Origin: Echinicola sp. 20G
GTDB lineage: Bacteria; Bacteroidota; Bacteroidia; Cytophagales; Cyclobacteriaceae
DNA length: 64,000 bases
Direction: 5' to 3'
Assembly: GCF_015533855.1 (NCBI RefSeq)
Contig: NZ_AP024154.1
Location: 5,353,501 to 5,417,500 of the forward strand
The notes under the pieces were generated by a model. It did not search any database, was not told the DNA's origin, and saw only the letters and a program-made list of their open reading frames with translations. Of the stretch, positions 6,941 to 13,912 are shown piece by piece; the stretch's first letter is position 1, and each line of letters opens with the position of its first letter. The position numbers and the translations under genes were made by a program.

Positions 6941-7912
6941 TTATCTAGGCCCCATAAATCTGTCACCATTGAAATGGATCATATGATCGGGTATATCCAT
7001 GATCCAGACTTCGGTTTCCCAGGCGATTTCTTTAGAGTGTTTCTTAAATTCGGCAAAATCAGGAAAGGCGGTAACATAAACCTTTCCTACTTTACATTGT
7101 GATAAAAGTGCTTCCAATTCTACAACACGTTTTGGAGATACCGGACCATGGGAAGTTACTGCTTCGATCAGATAAAGCCATTGTTTACCCTCATCGTATA
7201 TAACAACATCCGGTAATTTACTATGTTGGTCTATTGGTATTCCTAACGCACCTAAAGATTCAGTATCGATGTAAAGATCCTTTTTGGCGGTATCTCCTAT
7301 GTATAAAACTTTTGATTCTTTGGCAAATCTAGGCGCAAAATCTTCTACGATGGCTTTTTGTACCTCGTTGTGCCTGCCCGGACTTAGTTTTAATTCAGTG
7401 CCATCGCTCAAAGTAACTGGTATAAGATCTCCGGCGCGCTCTTTCGCATATCGGGCTTTTAAAGATCCGACACTATTGACAAAAGCTTTGGATGCACTTG
7501 CCCATGCATCTGTCCCATATGTCTTAATGGCCTCTAATGCTTCATCAGTGATGGCATAATGAGTTCTGGGACTGTTGACAGGAAGGTCAGGAATGTCCGG
7601 GTTGAGATCTACTAACCTTGCTTGTACAAATTGATGTAAGACTTGACGCCTGACGGTCTCCCTGGTGTTAGGGGCATATTCTTTTTGGTAGGTATCAGAG
7701 ATAAATTGCATGATGCCTTTGGTTACTCTTTTGCTATTCTTGGTAGCATCTTCCCATAAAGTGTCTTCGGCAATCCCTGCCATCGCCAATAAGGTATATG
7801 CAGAAATCTCATTCTGCTGAGCAGGAGGTAAACCTAATGTCTTTAATATCTCTTGTGCTTCTTCTAGTTTGCCCATATTTTGAGGAAATAGTTTCAAGCT
7901 GGAATCGCTCAT
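6941..7912 (-). CDS. BsuBI/PstI-type restriction endonuclease
   Basis: 323 residues, the usual length for the family. The N-terminal 150 residues are helical. The C-terminal catalytic region carries GDTAKKDLYID (206-216), LPDVVIYD (233-240) and LIEAVTSHGPVSPKR (248-262), which is the typical BsuBI/PstI signature, with Asp 235 and Glu 250 as likely metal ligands. Members cleave CTGCA^G as type IIP enzymes; that specificity is family knowledge and unproven here. The reading frame overlaps the methyltransferase gene by 104 nt from the ATG at 7912 (or 68 nt from the internal ATG at 7876). The hexamer CTGCAG occurs several times in this window, including inside the methyltransferase gene, so the host DNA would need methylation. 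Confidence 0.88.
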   Translation of the reverse strand: MSDSSLKLFPQNMGKLEEAQEILKTLGLPPAQQNEISAYTLLAMAGIAEDTLWEDATKNSKRVTKGIMQFISDTYQKEYAPNTRETVRRQVLHQFVQARLVDLNPDIPDLPVNSPRTHYAITDEALEAIKTYGTDAWASASKAFVNSVGSLKARYAKERAGDLIPVTLSDGTELKLSPGRHNEVQKAIVEDFAPRFAKESKVLYIGDTAKKDLYIDTESLGALGIPIDQHSKLPDVVIYDEGKQWLYLIEAVTSHGPVSPKRVVELEALLSQCKVGKVYVTAFPDFAEFKKHSKEIAWETEVWIMDIPDHMIHFNGDRFMGPR

Positions 7913-9509
7913 TTACAACTTGGTTTATAATTTCTACACTAAAAATTTCTATTTGCATTAATTGTCTTCCGATCTCTTTAATGGTCTCATGAGGTGGTAA
8001 TGGCATTAATCTCAATTCAGTTGCACTTACATTAACATTACCATTGAGTATCCTGAAAAACTGATCGAATATCGTACTGTTTAGCAACCCGGCAAGACCA
8101 AAGATCTCACATTCTTCTAACTCTCCGTTCGGACGATATATATAATTCAGTTTATTCTCAACTCCAATATGCGTTGCATTGCTCGATCTTGAAAAGTATG
8201 GGGTTGCGATCAATCTGCTTTTATCATCTTTGCTACTGAATCTCCGTAAAAGAAGATAGTTCTTGTTGGGGATCAATATAGGTAATGACCTTTCTTGTAT
8301 AAGGATATATTGTCCTTTGTTGGGTCTGGTCAAAGGCCAGGTAAGCTTCATTTTGGATACATTATGTAGCCAAAATAATGGTGCTGGATCAAATGCCTCT
8401 TCGGAGGGCTCTACTTCTTTAATATGATCCCACGCTCTATGAGCCACTACCGGTCCTGTAGATATCTGGATATTATAGGTGTTCAATGTCCCCTTCCATG
8501 ATCGGAATAGTTCAACTATTGCTTTTTCTTTTTCACTGATAGGGAGATAAACCATTTTGTCCAAAGAGTCATACTTGATCACCAGATCTGCAGGTAAAGT
8601 GATCGTTTCAGGTGCTTCCAAGTCTTTTATCCCATTTGAAGAGGTAACTGTTATTTCATCATTATGCGCATTGTTCTCCTTTGGAAAACATTTGAGGATC
8701 ATTGTTTCTTGTAAAACCTTATCCTTACTGAACGTATCTTTTCTTGAGTGGAACAAATGGGCTTGTTCAATATTAACTTTATTGAAAAAGTTGGTCCTGA
8801 ATGCTTGGAAATAGCTCCCGGAGCTGAAACTTCTAGGTGTAATAAAGATCAATTCTCCACCCTGGTTTAAAAGTTGCGCAGATACAGCCATGAAAATAGC
8901 ATAAATATTTGCATGTCCATTGACCACTGATTTAGCAGCCAGAGTACGTTCGTCGTTTTTTGCAAGCTTGAAATAGGGAGGGTTCGATATTATAATGTCA
9001 AACGTTGCTTCATTTTCATCATTAAACAAGCTTGTATAAGTAGCTAGGGCAACTTTGTTTGCGATGACAAAATCGTCTTTATGGATGGAGTACTCAAAGT
9101 TAACGTCTTTACCGAAGCACCACTGCTTCAAATTTTGAAGAACACTTTCCGCATAGGGGATAATACTTGCATCTGTTTCATAACAAACAAGTATTACTCT
9201 TTCTATCCCGGGACCCTTGTTTATCAATTCTTCAATTAAACAACTGGATAATATGCAGGTACCACAACCTGGATCAAGAATGGATATCACGCCTGTCCTT
9301 TCTCTCGCCATGGAGGCCATAAAACGGGCAATGGATAATGGCGTAAAGAATTGCCCTTTTCTCTTCTTCTCTTCCGAAAGGGATAGCTCGGCATATAAAG
9401 CACCGGCTTTATCGGCATACGTACTTGGGCGATCTTCTTTAATACAGTTTGAAATATCCACTTTTTCTATGCTTTCACCTGTCATATCATTATTATAAAA
9501 CTTTATCAA
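7809..9509 (-). CDS. Adenine-specific DNA methyltransferase of the PstI/BsuBI type
   Basis: 566 residues. It has QFFTP at 53-57, motif I DPGCGTC at 79-85, an acidic YETD at 110-113 and catalytic motif IV NPPYFK at 176-181, the gamma-class N6-adenine order. The region after 350 is the target-recognition part and includes typical late motifs such as LLNSTIFDQFFR. It would protect the site cut by the endonuclease encoded directly downstream. It is the first gene of a five-gene minus-strand run ending at 3101. An 89-nt nested inverted repeat lies directly before its start, which may control expression. Confidence 0.9.
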   Translation of the reverse strand: MIKFYNNDMTGESIEKVDISNCIKEDRPSTYADKAGALYAELSLSEEKKRKGQFFTPLSIARFMASMARERTGVISILDPGCGTCILSSCLIEELINKGPGIERVILVCYETDASIIPYAESVLQNLKQWCFGKDVNFEYSIHKDDFVIANKVALATYTSLFNDENEATFDIIISNPPYFKLAKNDERTLAAKSVVNGHANIYAIFMAVSAQLLNQGGELIFITPRSFSSGSYFQAFRTNFFNKVNIEQAHLFHSRKDTFSKDKVLQETMILKCFPKENNAHNDEITVTSSNGIKDLEAPETITLPADLVIKYDSLDKMVYLPISEKEKAIVELFRSWKGTLNTYNIQISTGPVVAHRAWDHIKEVEPSEEAFDPAPLFWLHNVSKMKLTWPLTRPNKGQYILIQERSLPILIPNKNYLLLRRFSSKDDKSRLIATPYFSRSSNATHIGVENKLNYIYRPNGELEECEIFGLAGLLNSTIFDQFFRILNGNVNVSATELRLMPLPPHETIKEIGRQLMQIEIFSVEIINQVVNERFQLETISSKYGQTRRSTRDIKDIRFTSCSAE

Positions 9510-9511
9510 CT

Positions 9512-9600
9512 GCCGAAGATTAAGTATTCAATAACATCAACCTCTAATTAACAAAGGGTGATACTTAACCATTACTGTATGTCAATAATGATCCTTCGGC
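9512..9600. promoter_or_regulatory. Nested inverted repeat before the methyltransferase gene
   Basis: GCCGAAGAT then TAAGTAT (9512-9527) pair with ATACTTA (9561-9567) and ATCCTTCGGC (9591-9600); the outer arm has one bulged base. It ends 2 nt before the start at 9509, so it would lie in the promoter or the 5' leader of the restriction-modification operon. It could be an operator or a translation-controlling hairpin. No C-protein gene is next to it. The rest of the gap to 9761 shows nothing clear. Confidence 0.4.
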
Positions 9601-9760
9601 AAATATAAACATTTTCGCCCTCTATCAGGGGAGCTTCAACTTCAAAAATAGAAGGAACTGACGATATCATGCCAGAGTATTAGAGATTTATTCCTCAATT
9701 TTTTGTGATAATGGTAAGTCAATGAAGATCATTGGGTGTAATTTTAAAGTGAAGTAAGTT

Positions 9761-10504
9761 CTATTCCGATATGGAGTCTCTTTTTTCCTGACCGTTCACT
9801 AATAAGCTATCCTCAAATTCTTTGATGACGTTCTCTTGTTGATCATTAAAAAGCTGGCCTTCTTGAATACCATGGCAATAACCATCATTATCACTTTGGG
9901 ATTCTTTACTAAACAATATGGCACTGCATATTGTGATCACTAGAACGCCTGTAAATATATTGGCCAATTTAAAAGAATGGTAAGATTGGATCAGGTGGGT
10001 TGCTTTGATATTGTTAAGTCTGGTATTTACTGTTAAACTGCTTAACAGGTCCTGAACGATCTCATGATGAAATTTTTCAATGCTGTTATGTTGATGCTTG
10101 ATCACATTATTTCCGGAAGGACTTTGGTATTGGTAGTTCTTAAGTTTATAATTCTTCAAGGCATTCTTTAATGTCAGCATGTACAATAAAAATGCAACGA
10201 CCAACAAAAACAGACAAATACATTTCAGCGCAAAAGGGATACCGACTGTTTTATCGATCAACAGCGGAACAAATAAGCTGAGCAGAGAGAATACCAAACC
10301 TGTTTGGGCGATCATTTGGGATGTTTTCGCTTCAAAAGAAGCCAATCGCTTGTCCTCATCATCCAATAATTTTTCCAGAAAAGCTCTATGGGCCTCCGAA
10401 TATTCTGAGGCTTTCTTGTATTCATCCTTATTATAGTCAGGGGAAGGACCCTGAGAAACTAACAGGAGCCCGATGGATCTTAATAATTGCTTTATCATAA
10501 TCAT
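9761..10504 (-). CDS. Membrane protein in the graspetide-like operon
   Basis: 247 residues. A charged N-terminal helix (about 25-62, ending ASFEAKTSQ) leads into three predicted membrane segments at about 66-84, 92-112 and 180-198; the tail is acidic and likely cytosolic. There is no ABC, peptidase or acetyltransferase motif, so it is not a standard RiPP exporter. The layout of a cytosolic coiled helix followed by a helical hairpin in the membrane recalls SLATT-type or Pycsar-TM-type effector proteins of conflict systems; this is a resemblance by eye only. It starts 4 nt after the ATP-grasp gene, so it is very likely translated from the same message. Possible roles are exporter, immunity factor or membrane-acting effector. 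Confidence 0.65.
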   Translation of the reverse strand: MIMIKQLLRSIGLLLVSQGPSPDYNKDEYKKASEYSEAHRAFLEKLLDDEDKRLASFEAKTSQMIAQTGLVFSLLSLFVPLLIDKTVGIPFALKCICLFLLVVAFLLYMLTLKNALKNYKLKNYQYQSPSGNNVIKHQHNSIEKFHHEIVQDLLSSLTVNTRLNNIKATHLIQSYHSFKLANIFTGVLVITICSAILFSKESQSDNDGYCHGIQEGQLFNDQQENVIKEFEDSLLVNGQEKRDSISE

Positions 10505-10508
10505 ATTT

Positions 10509-11423
10509 TTAGGCTAACTCTTTGATCAAGGATTTTGTCAAGGGAAGTCCGGTCTGTTGTTCGATCCATACCCATTGCCCATTTGGGTTGATCTCTAAAA
10601 AAACATAAGCTCCATCTTTTTTTCTGATCAGATCAATCGCTCCGAACCTTAACCCGAGGGTATCCACCAATTTAATGCATAGGTCGGAGATAGCTTGTGG
10701 CAATGAAAAGACCTGGAATGGTAACCGTTCTCTACGCCAATCCACTTTGGTTTCTTCATGTGCTTGGGAGTCCACTTTAGCGGCAAATACTTGTTTCCCA
10801 ATTACAGTAGCCCTTATTTCTATGTCTTTATCGATATACTCCTGAAAGATACAGGGAGTAAGGTCATACTCTTTTATATTAGAGATCATCTCTTCAGGCA
10901 CCATATTGGTAAAAAGCAAAAAACTGTTATTCCCATTTTGACTTCTTGTAACCCCCAATGGCTTGACGATAATATTCCCTTGATGCTTTTTATAGAAGCT
11001 GGTTAACTCGTTTTTTTGGTTGGTTACAAGAGTGTCTGGAAGCAGGAAGCCTAAAGCAGCCGCCGTCTTTAATTGTAATAGTTTGTTTTCAGCATGATAA
11101 ACTTTATAGGGAATGCTGACCCATTTTACATCAAGGATAGAAAACAGATTGTCCAAAAAATATTCAGTTTCCTTTAATACATAATTTCGGTCTTCCAATG
11201 GTAAGTGGTTCAGGTCAGGCAACATCGTTCGCCTGAACCAGACTGACCTAAAACTTTTCTCACCCAACATGGATGTATTGAATGTATCTTTGATACTAAT
11301 ACTCCAGGGATACTCAAGTATATCCTCGCAATTCAATCGTTTATAGGGAATACCTTCTTTATTTAGGTTATTGATTACAAAATCAACAGTAAAGTCCCTT
11401 TTATGGGTTATGATCAGGATCAT
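10509..11423 (-). CDS. MvdD-like ATP-grasp peptide ligase (graspetide macrocyclase family)
   Basis: 304 residues, normal for the family. The N-terminal pre-ATP-grasp region has the VWFRRT strand (61-66) typical of MvdC/MvdD-type enzymes. The ATP-grasp core shows ENKLLQLKTAA (112-122), VKPLG (153-157), FQEYIDKDIEIRATVIG (193-209), FGAIDL (260-265) and EINPNGQWVWIEQQTGLPL (277-295), where the Glu/Asn pair binds metal-ATP. Enzymes with this signature join acidic side chains of a precursor to Thr/Ser (ester) or Lys (amide) side chains. It starts 9 nt after the repeat-bearing precursor gene, which fits such a pathway exactly. Only one ligase is present, so only one bond type (ester, from the Thr-rich core) is expected. 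RimK-like Glu ligases lack the WIEQQTGLP end, so I consider this assignment strong. Confidence 0.88.
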   Translation of the reverse strand: MILIITHKRDFTVDFVINNLNKEGIPYKRLNCEDILEYPWSISIKDTFNTSMLGEKSFRSVWFRRTMLPDLNHLPLEDRNYVLKETEYFLDNLFSILDVKWVSIPYKVYHAENKLLQLKTAAALGFLLPDTLVTNQKNELTSFYKKHQGNIIVKPLGVTRSQNGNNSFLLFTNMVPEEMISNIKEYDLTPCIFQEYIDKDIEIRATVIGKQVFAAKVDSQAHEETKVDWRRERLPFQVFSLPQAISDLCIKLVDTLGLRFGAIDLIRKKDGAYVFLEINPNGQWVWIEQQTGLPLTKSLIKELA

Positions 11424-11432
11424 ATGCTATGT

Positions 11433-11771
11433 TTAGTCCCTATCTGTTGATTCCAGTTCTGTTCTTGTAAAGGTGGAGGTTTCCATTAGTCTTTGCATGC
11501 TGAAACGATCACGGTCACTGTCCGTACCTTCGTTATAATCCAATGTATTGGTTATAGTTTCCATTCGAATACTCATCATATTCTTATCTGAATCGGAGGC
11601 CTCTCCAAAATATTTAGTACCTGTAACTGTCTCCATTCTATAACTATCAATAGCGGGCAATCCTGTCATGCTATCTATAGTAAGATTCTGGCTTTCGTCA
11701 TAAACCAAATAGTCACATGGATCGCATTCTTCCAAAGGCTCTTCTTTAAATGCTAATACAAAAGGCTTCAT
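11433..11771 (-). CDS. Graspetide-like precursor with three core repeats
   Basis: 112 residues. The leader begins MKPFVLAFKEEPLEE, close to the PFFARFL-type recognition helix of microviridin precursors. Then come three copies of one motif in exact register at 46-62, 70-86 and 96-112: M-E-T-x-T-x-T-x4-E-x-[S/T]-D-x-D. Each repeat offers three Thr (+2, +4, +6) and three acids (+11, +14, +16), so each could form three side-chain esters. The last repeat ends at the last residue. Spacers (63-69 and 87-95) differ in length. Two Cys (16, 19) and several Asp lie in the leader. The gene is followed by the ATP-grasp ligase after 9 nt. A cryptic non-RiPP acidic protein is possible but unlikely given this register and the neighbour. 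Confidence 0.82.
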   Translation of the reverse strand: MKPFVLAFKEEPLEECDPCDYLVYDESQNLTIDSMTGLPAIDSYRMETVTGTKYFGEASDSDKNMMSIRMETITNTLDYNEGTDSDRDRFSMQRLMETSTFTRTELESTDRD

Positions 11772-11861
11772 AGTATTGGATATAACTTCATAAAAAACAA
11801 TATAACTAATTTTTTCTTTATGTAAAACGTCTGCTAGGATACTAAGTTAAATAGTGGTTTG

Positions 11862-11944
11862 ACTAACTGCTTTATTTTCCAAGTAGACTCGAAGTGGCAT
11901 ACTCGCCCAGTCGGAGGCTTTCCGGCCACATGAATGCTGATTAA
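11862..11944 (-). repeat. attC-like element C behind the DUF2971 gene
   Basis: On the minus strand it starts TTAATCAGCATTC, overlapping the TAA stop of the DUF2971 gene, continues ATGTGGCCGGAA like elements A and B, contains the GAGTATGCCACT repeat also seen at 3041-3064, and ends near GCAGTTAGTC. Only the first 25 nt are clearly shared with A and B. The stretch 11772-11861 between here and the precursor gene probably holds the promoter of the graspetide-like operon, but no box was certain. Confidence 0.45.
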
Positions 11945-12768
11945 TTATTAGTCAAAGATTTTATTTCTAATTGGCCATTGGTCATTGAACAAATTTTGAA
12001 TTCCACCTGCAAATTTTGGTTTTCACAAACTCCCATGATTTGTCCTTTTGTTTCTTCGTCAGTGTTCCACCCAAAAATAACCTCTTTGTAAGCTTCAGTT
12101 GGAATTTCTATTTGTCTATCATCGATAGTAGCAGGGGCTGGATAGAATTTATGAGTTCTGTATTCTTGCTCAAACTCCCATTTTCTTTCTTTAGAAAACA
12201 CCTGTTTAAATCGTTCTACTTCGAATTTATCGTTATGCAATATGTCTGGCAATTTATCATAATACTGTACTGGACCACCTCCTCCTAAATGATTAAACAG
12301 TATTTTAGGGTCAAATCCAGCACAAAATCCACTGCCGTTGCCACTGTATTTATTCCACATATCCAGATTGGCGAAGTTTGCTGTAAGACTTAAAACCCCA
12401 AAACGTTTATCGTATTCCAAGAAGTCCTCTTCTTGCTGCTTTTTTACAAAATCATGGTTTTTTAGAGGGCTATTCTTTGTCCAGTCTCTTGCAAATTTTC
12501 TGTGTTGCTGTCTAGTCCAATTCGGATGCTCCTTTTTTGATACCATAAAATATTTTTCATAAATATCTTTTTCAGTCATTAAGTCATAACGTTTAAGCAG
12601 TTTACAGTCTCTTTTGTCTTCAAAACTAGTTGGAGGTGCCATGAAAACAATTCGTTCTGTTAAAATGGTCTTCTGATATTTATCGTTCCATATACGATAT
12701 TTATAGATAGTATCTGGAATATCTGGCCATTCATCAAAAGATAGCTCTCTTACTTCTCCTAGTTCCAT
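11941..12768 (-). CDS. DUF2971 family protein
   Basis: 275 residues. Typical DUF2971 features are the early IYKYRIW (21-27), the ERIVFMAPPTSFEDKRD stretch (38-54) that recalls the usual xLxxSxPxxFNDPFD, then VLSLTANFANLDMWNKYSGNGSG in two parts followed by FCAGFD, matching the common CFS......MW..YA....G.CIGF pattern. The biochemical function is not known; members are common in accessory DNA and next to defence genes. It stands alone between two attC-like elements, as a single-gene unit, with about 160 nt of non-coding leader before the ATG at 12768. Confidence 0.75.
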   Translation of the reverse strand: MELGEVRELSFDEWPDIPDTIYKYRIWNDKYQKTILTERIVFMAPPTSFEDKRDCKLLKRYDLMTEKDIYEKYFMVSKKEHPNWTRQQHRKFARDWTKNSPLKNHDFVKKQQEEDFLEYDKRFGVLSLTANFANLDMWNKYSGNGSGFCAGFDPKILFNHLGGGGPVQYYDKLPDILHNDKFEVERFKQVFSKERKWEFEQEYRTHKFYPAPATIDDRQIEIPTEAYKEVIFGWNTDEETKGQIMGVCENQNLQVEFKICSMTNGQLEIKSLTNN

Positions 12769-12929
12769 ACTTATAACTTACTTATTTACATTTATGATTT
12801 CCCTGACATACCCATCCAAAAAAGTGGTATAAGTCTCGATTTATTCGTTTCTATCTCAGCAACTATTAAACTTAACCAGCTCTCCATTTAAATCCACTAG
12901 ATGCTAATTGCTTAACTAACTAATGGCAT

Positions 12930-13025
12930 TAACAAAAGCATTCCCCATAATTATCCCATTTCCAGCTCCACTCGTTCAACACTGCATTCAGGTTTTGCCA
13001 TTCCGGCCACCCGAATGCTTAGTTA
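12930..13025 (-). repeat. attC-like element B behind the trypsin-like gene
   Basis: On the minus strand this 96-nt element begins TAACTAAGCATTC, 24 nt after the stop at 13050, and ends GAATGCTTTTGTTA. The two ends are imperfect inverted repeats (TAAC..GCATTC with GAATGC..GTTA), the layout expected of the R and L boxes of an integron attC site. The body is shared with element A at 890-1015. One frame through it reads NEWSWKWDNYGECFC, which I recall as a spurious translated fragment in other Bacteroidota genomes, so the repeat is probably widespread. Confidence 0.55.
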
Positions 13026-13049
13026 TATTGTGCTGCTTTATTTAAAGGT

Positions 13050-13790
13050 CTAACTTTTACAATATTCTAAAGCGATATCACCTCGAATTGCCCACGTTTG
13101 ATTTGAGAATGGTTCATTGCCAAAATTTACGCCAATAAAATTATATTCTTTTTCACCTTGATCGTTTTCAAATTCTCCAATTATCGGTGCTCCTGAATAT
13201 CCACCCAAAATCATCTTGTCAACAAAAAAGTAAAATCTACTAAGCGCATACATTTTATCTCTTTCATTAAATAATGGCATTTTAAGCATTGTTCCCTGAT
13301 AAAATCTATCAAAACCATCTGGATTCAACTGGGATTCAAATTTTGACAATTTTGACCAAAAGAAGTCTTGATTTCCTTCAGGATTTGGATAGCCATAAAT
13401 CAAAACCTTATTAGGAATTTTATTAAATACATCAGGATTAATAATTTCATTTATGTAATTAAAATTCAAGTCTTGGGCGTTGACTTGAATTTTAAATAAA
13501 TCGATACGATCGGACATGTAAAAAATCTCCGTTTCTCCTATAATTTCTTCTCGAATGTCAAACTTTATTAATTGGAAATTATTCGTACTGGGAATTTCCA
13601 ATTTTAAATACAGTTCATTTGCTTTCCAGTTTTGTCGATTATGCATAGGACTCATTCCTTTAATAGCATGATAGTTACTAACGAGATATGTTATCTCGTT
13701 TTCAATGAAAAAAAATCCCGTAGCTGAATGTTGAACATTCTCCGAAATTGTAAATATCGGATAACTATATTTTGATAAAATTCCATCCAT
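13050..13790 (-). CDS. Trypsin-like serine protease domain protein
   Basis: 246 residues, almost only the protease domain. The catalytic triad is readable: GFFFIENEITYLVSNYHAI gives His 38, RIDLFKI gives Asp 96 and GGYSGAPIIG gives Ser 198. There is no signal peptide, so the enzyme should be cytosolic, unlike HtrA-type proteases; no PDZ domain follows. Cytosolic trypsin-like domains are frequent parts of bacterial conflict systems, often fused to or next to a sensor; here the gene stands alone between attC-like elements. Its own substrate is unknown. Confidence 0.75.
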   Translation of the reverse strand: MDGILSKYSYPIFTISENVQHSATGFFFIENEITYLVSNYHAIKGMSPMHNRQNWKANELYLKLEIPSTNNFQLIKFDIREEIIGETEIFYMSDRIDLFKIQVNAQDLNFNYINEIINPDVFNKIPNKVLIYGYPNPEGNQDFFWSKLSKFESQLNPDGFDRFYQGTMLKMPLFNERDKMYALSRFYFFVDKMILGGYSGAPIIGEFENDQGEKEYNFIGVNFGNEPFSNQTWAIRGDIALEYCKS

Positions 13791-13900
13791 ATTTTTTGTG
13801 TCAGATTTCGTGGTAATTTCCTGTCAAATCGCTACACATTTTGAACGGTCTACAAACCTTGATATTCGCTACTTTCCCTGCCATTACTAAAACAAAATAT

Positions 13901-13912
13901 TGGGCTTAGTTG
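13901..13912 (-). repeat. 3' box AACTAAGC at the Shedu-like gene (element D)
   Basis: The stop codon of the gene at 13906-15165 is part of AACAACTAAGCCC, which matches the first bases of elements A and B. I could not find a matching second end in the 115 nt down to the next gene start at 13790, so only the box is supported. Confidence 0.35.

Noticed and set aside
11450..11640. Repeated DNA suggesting a short CRISPR-like or tandem repeat array
   Set aside because: The repeats are codons of the peptide core motif in one reading frame, with unequal spacers; not a CRISPR array.
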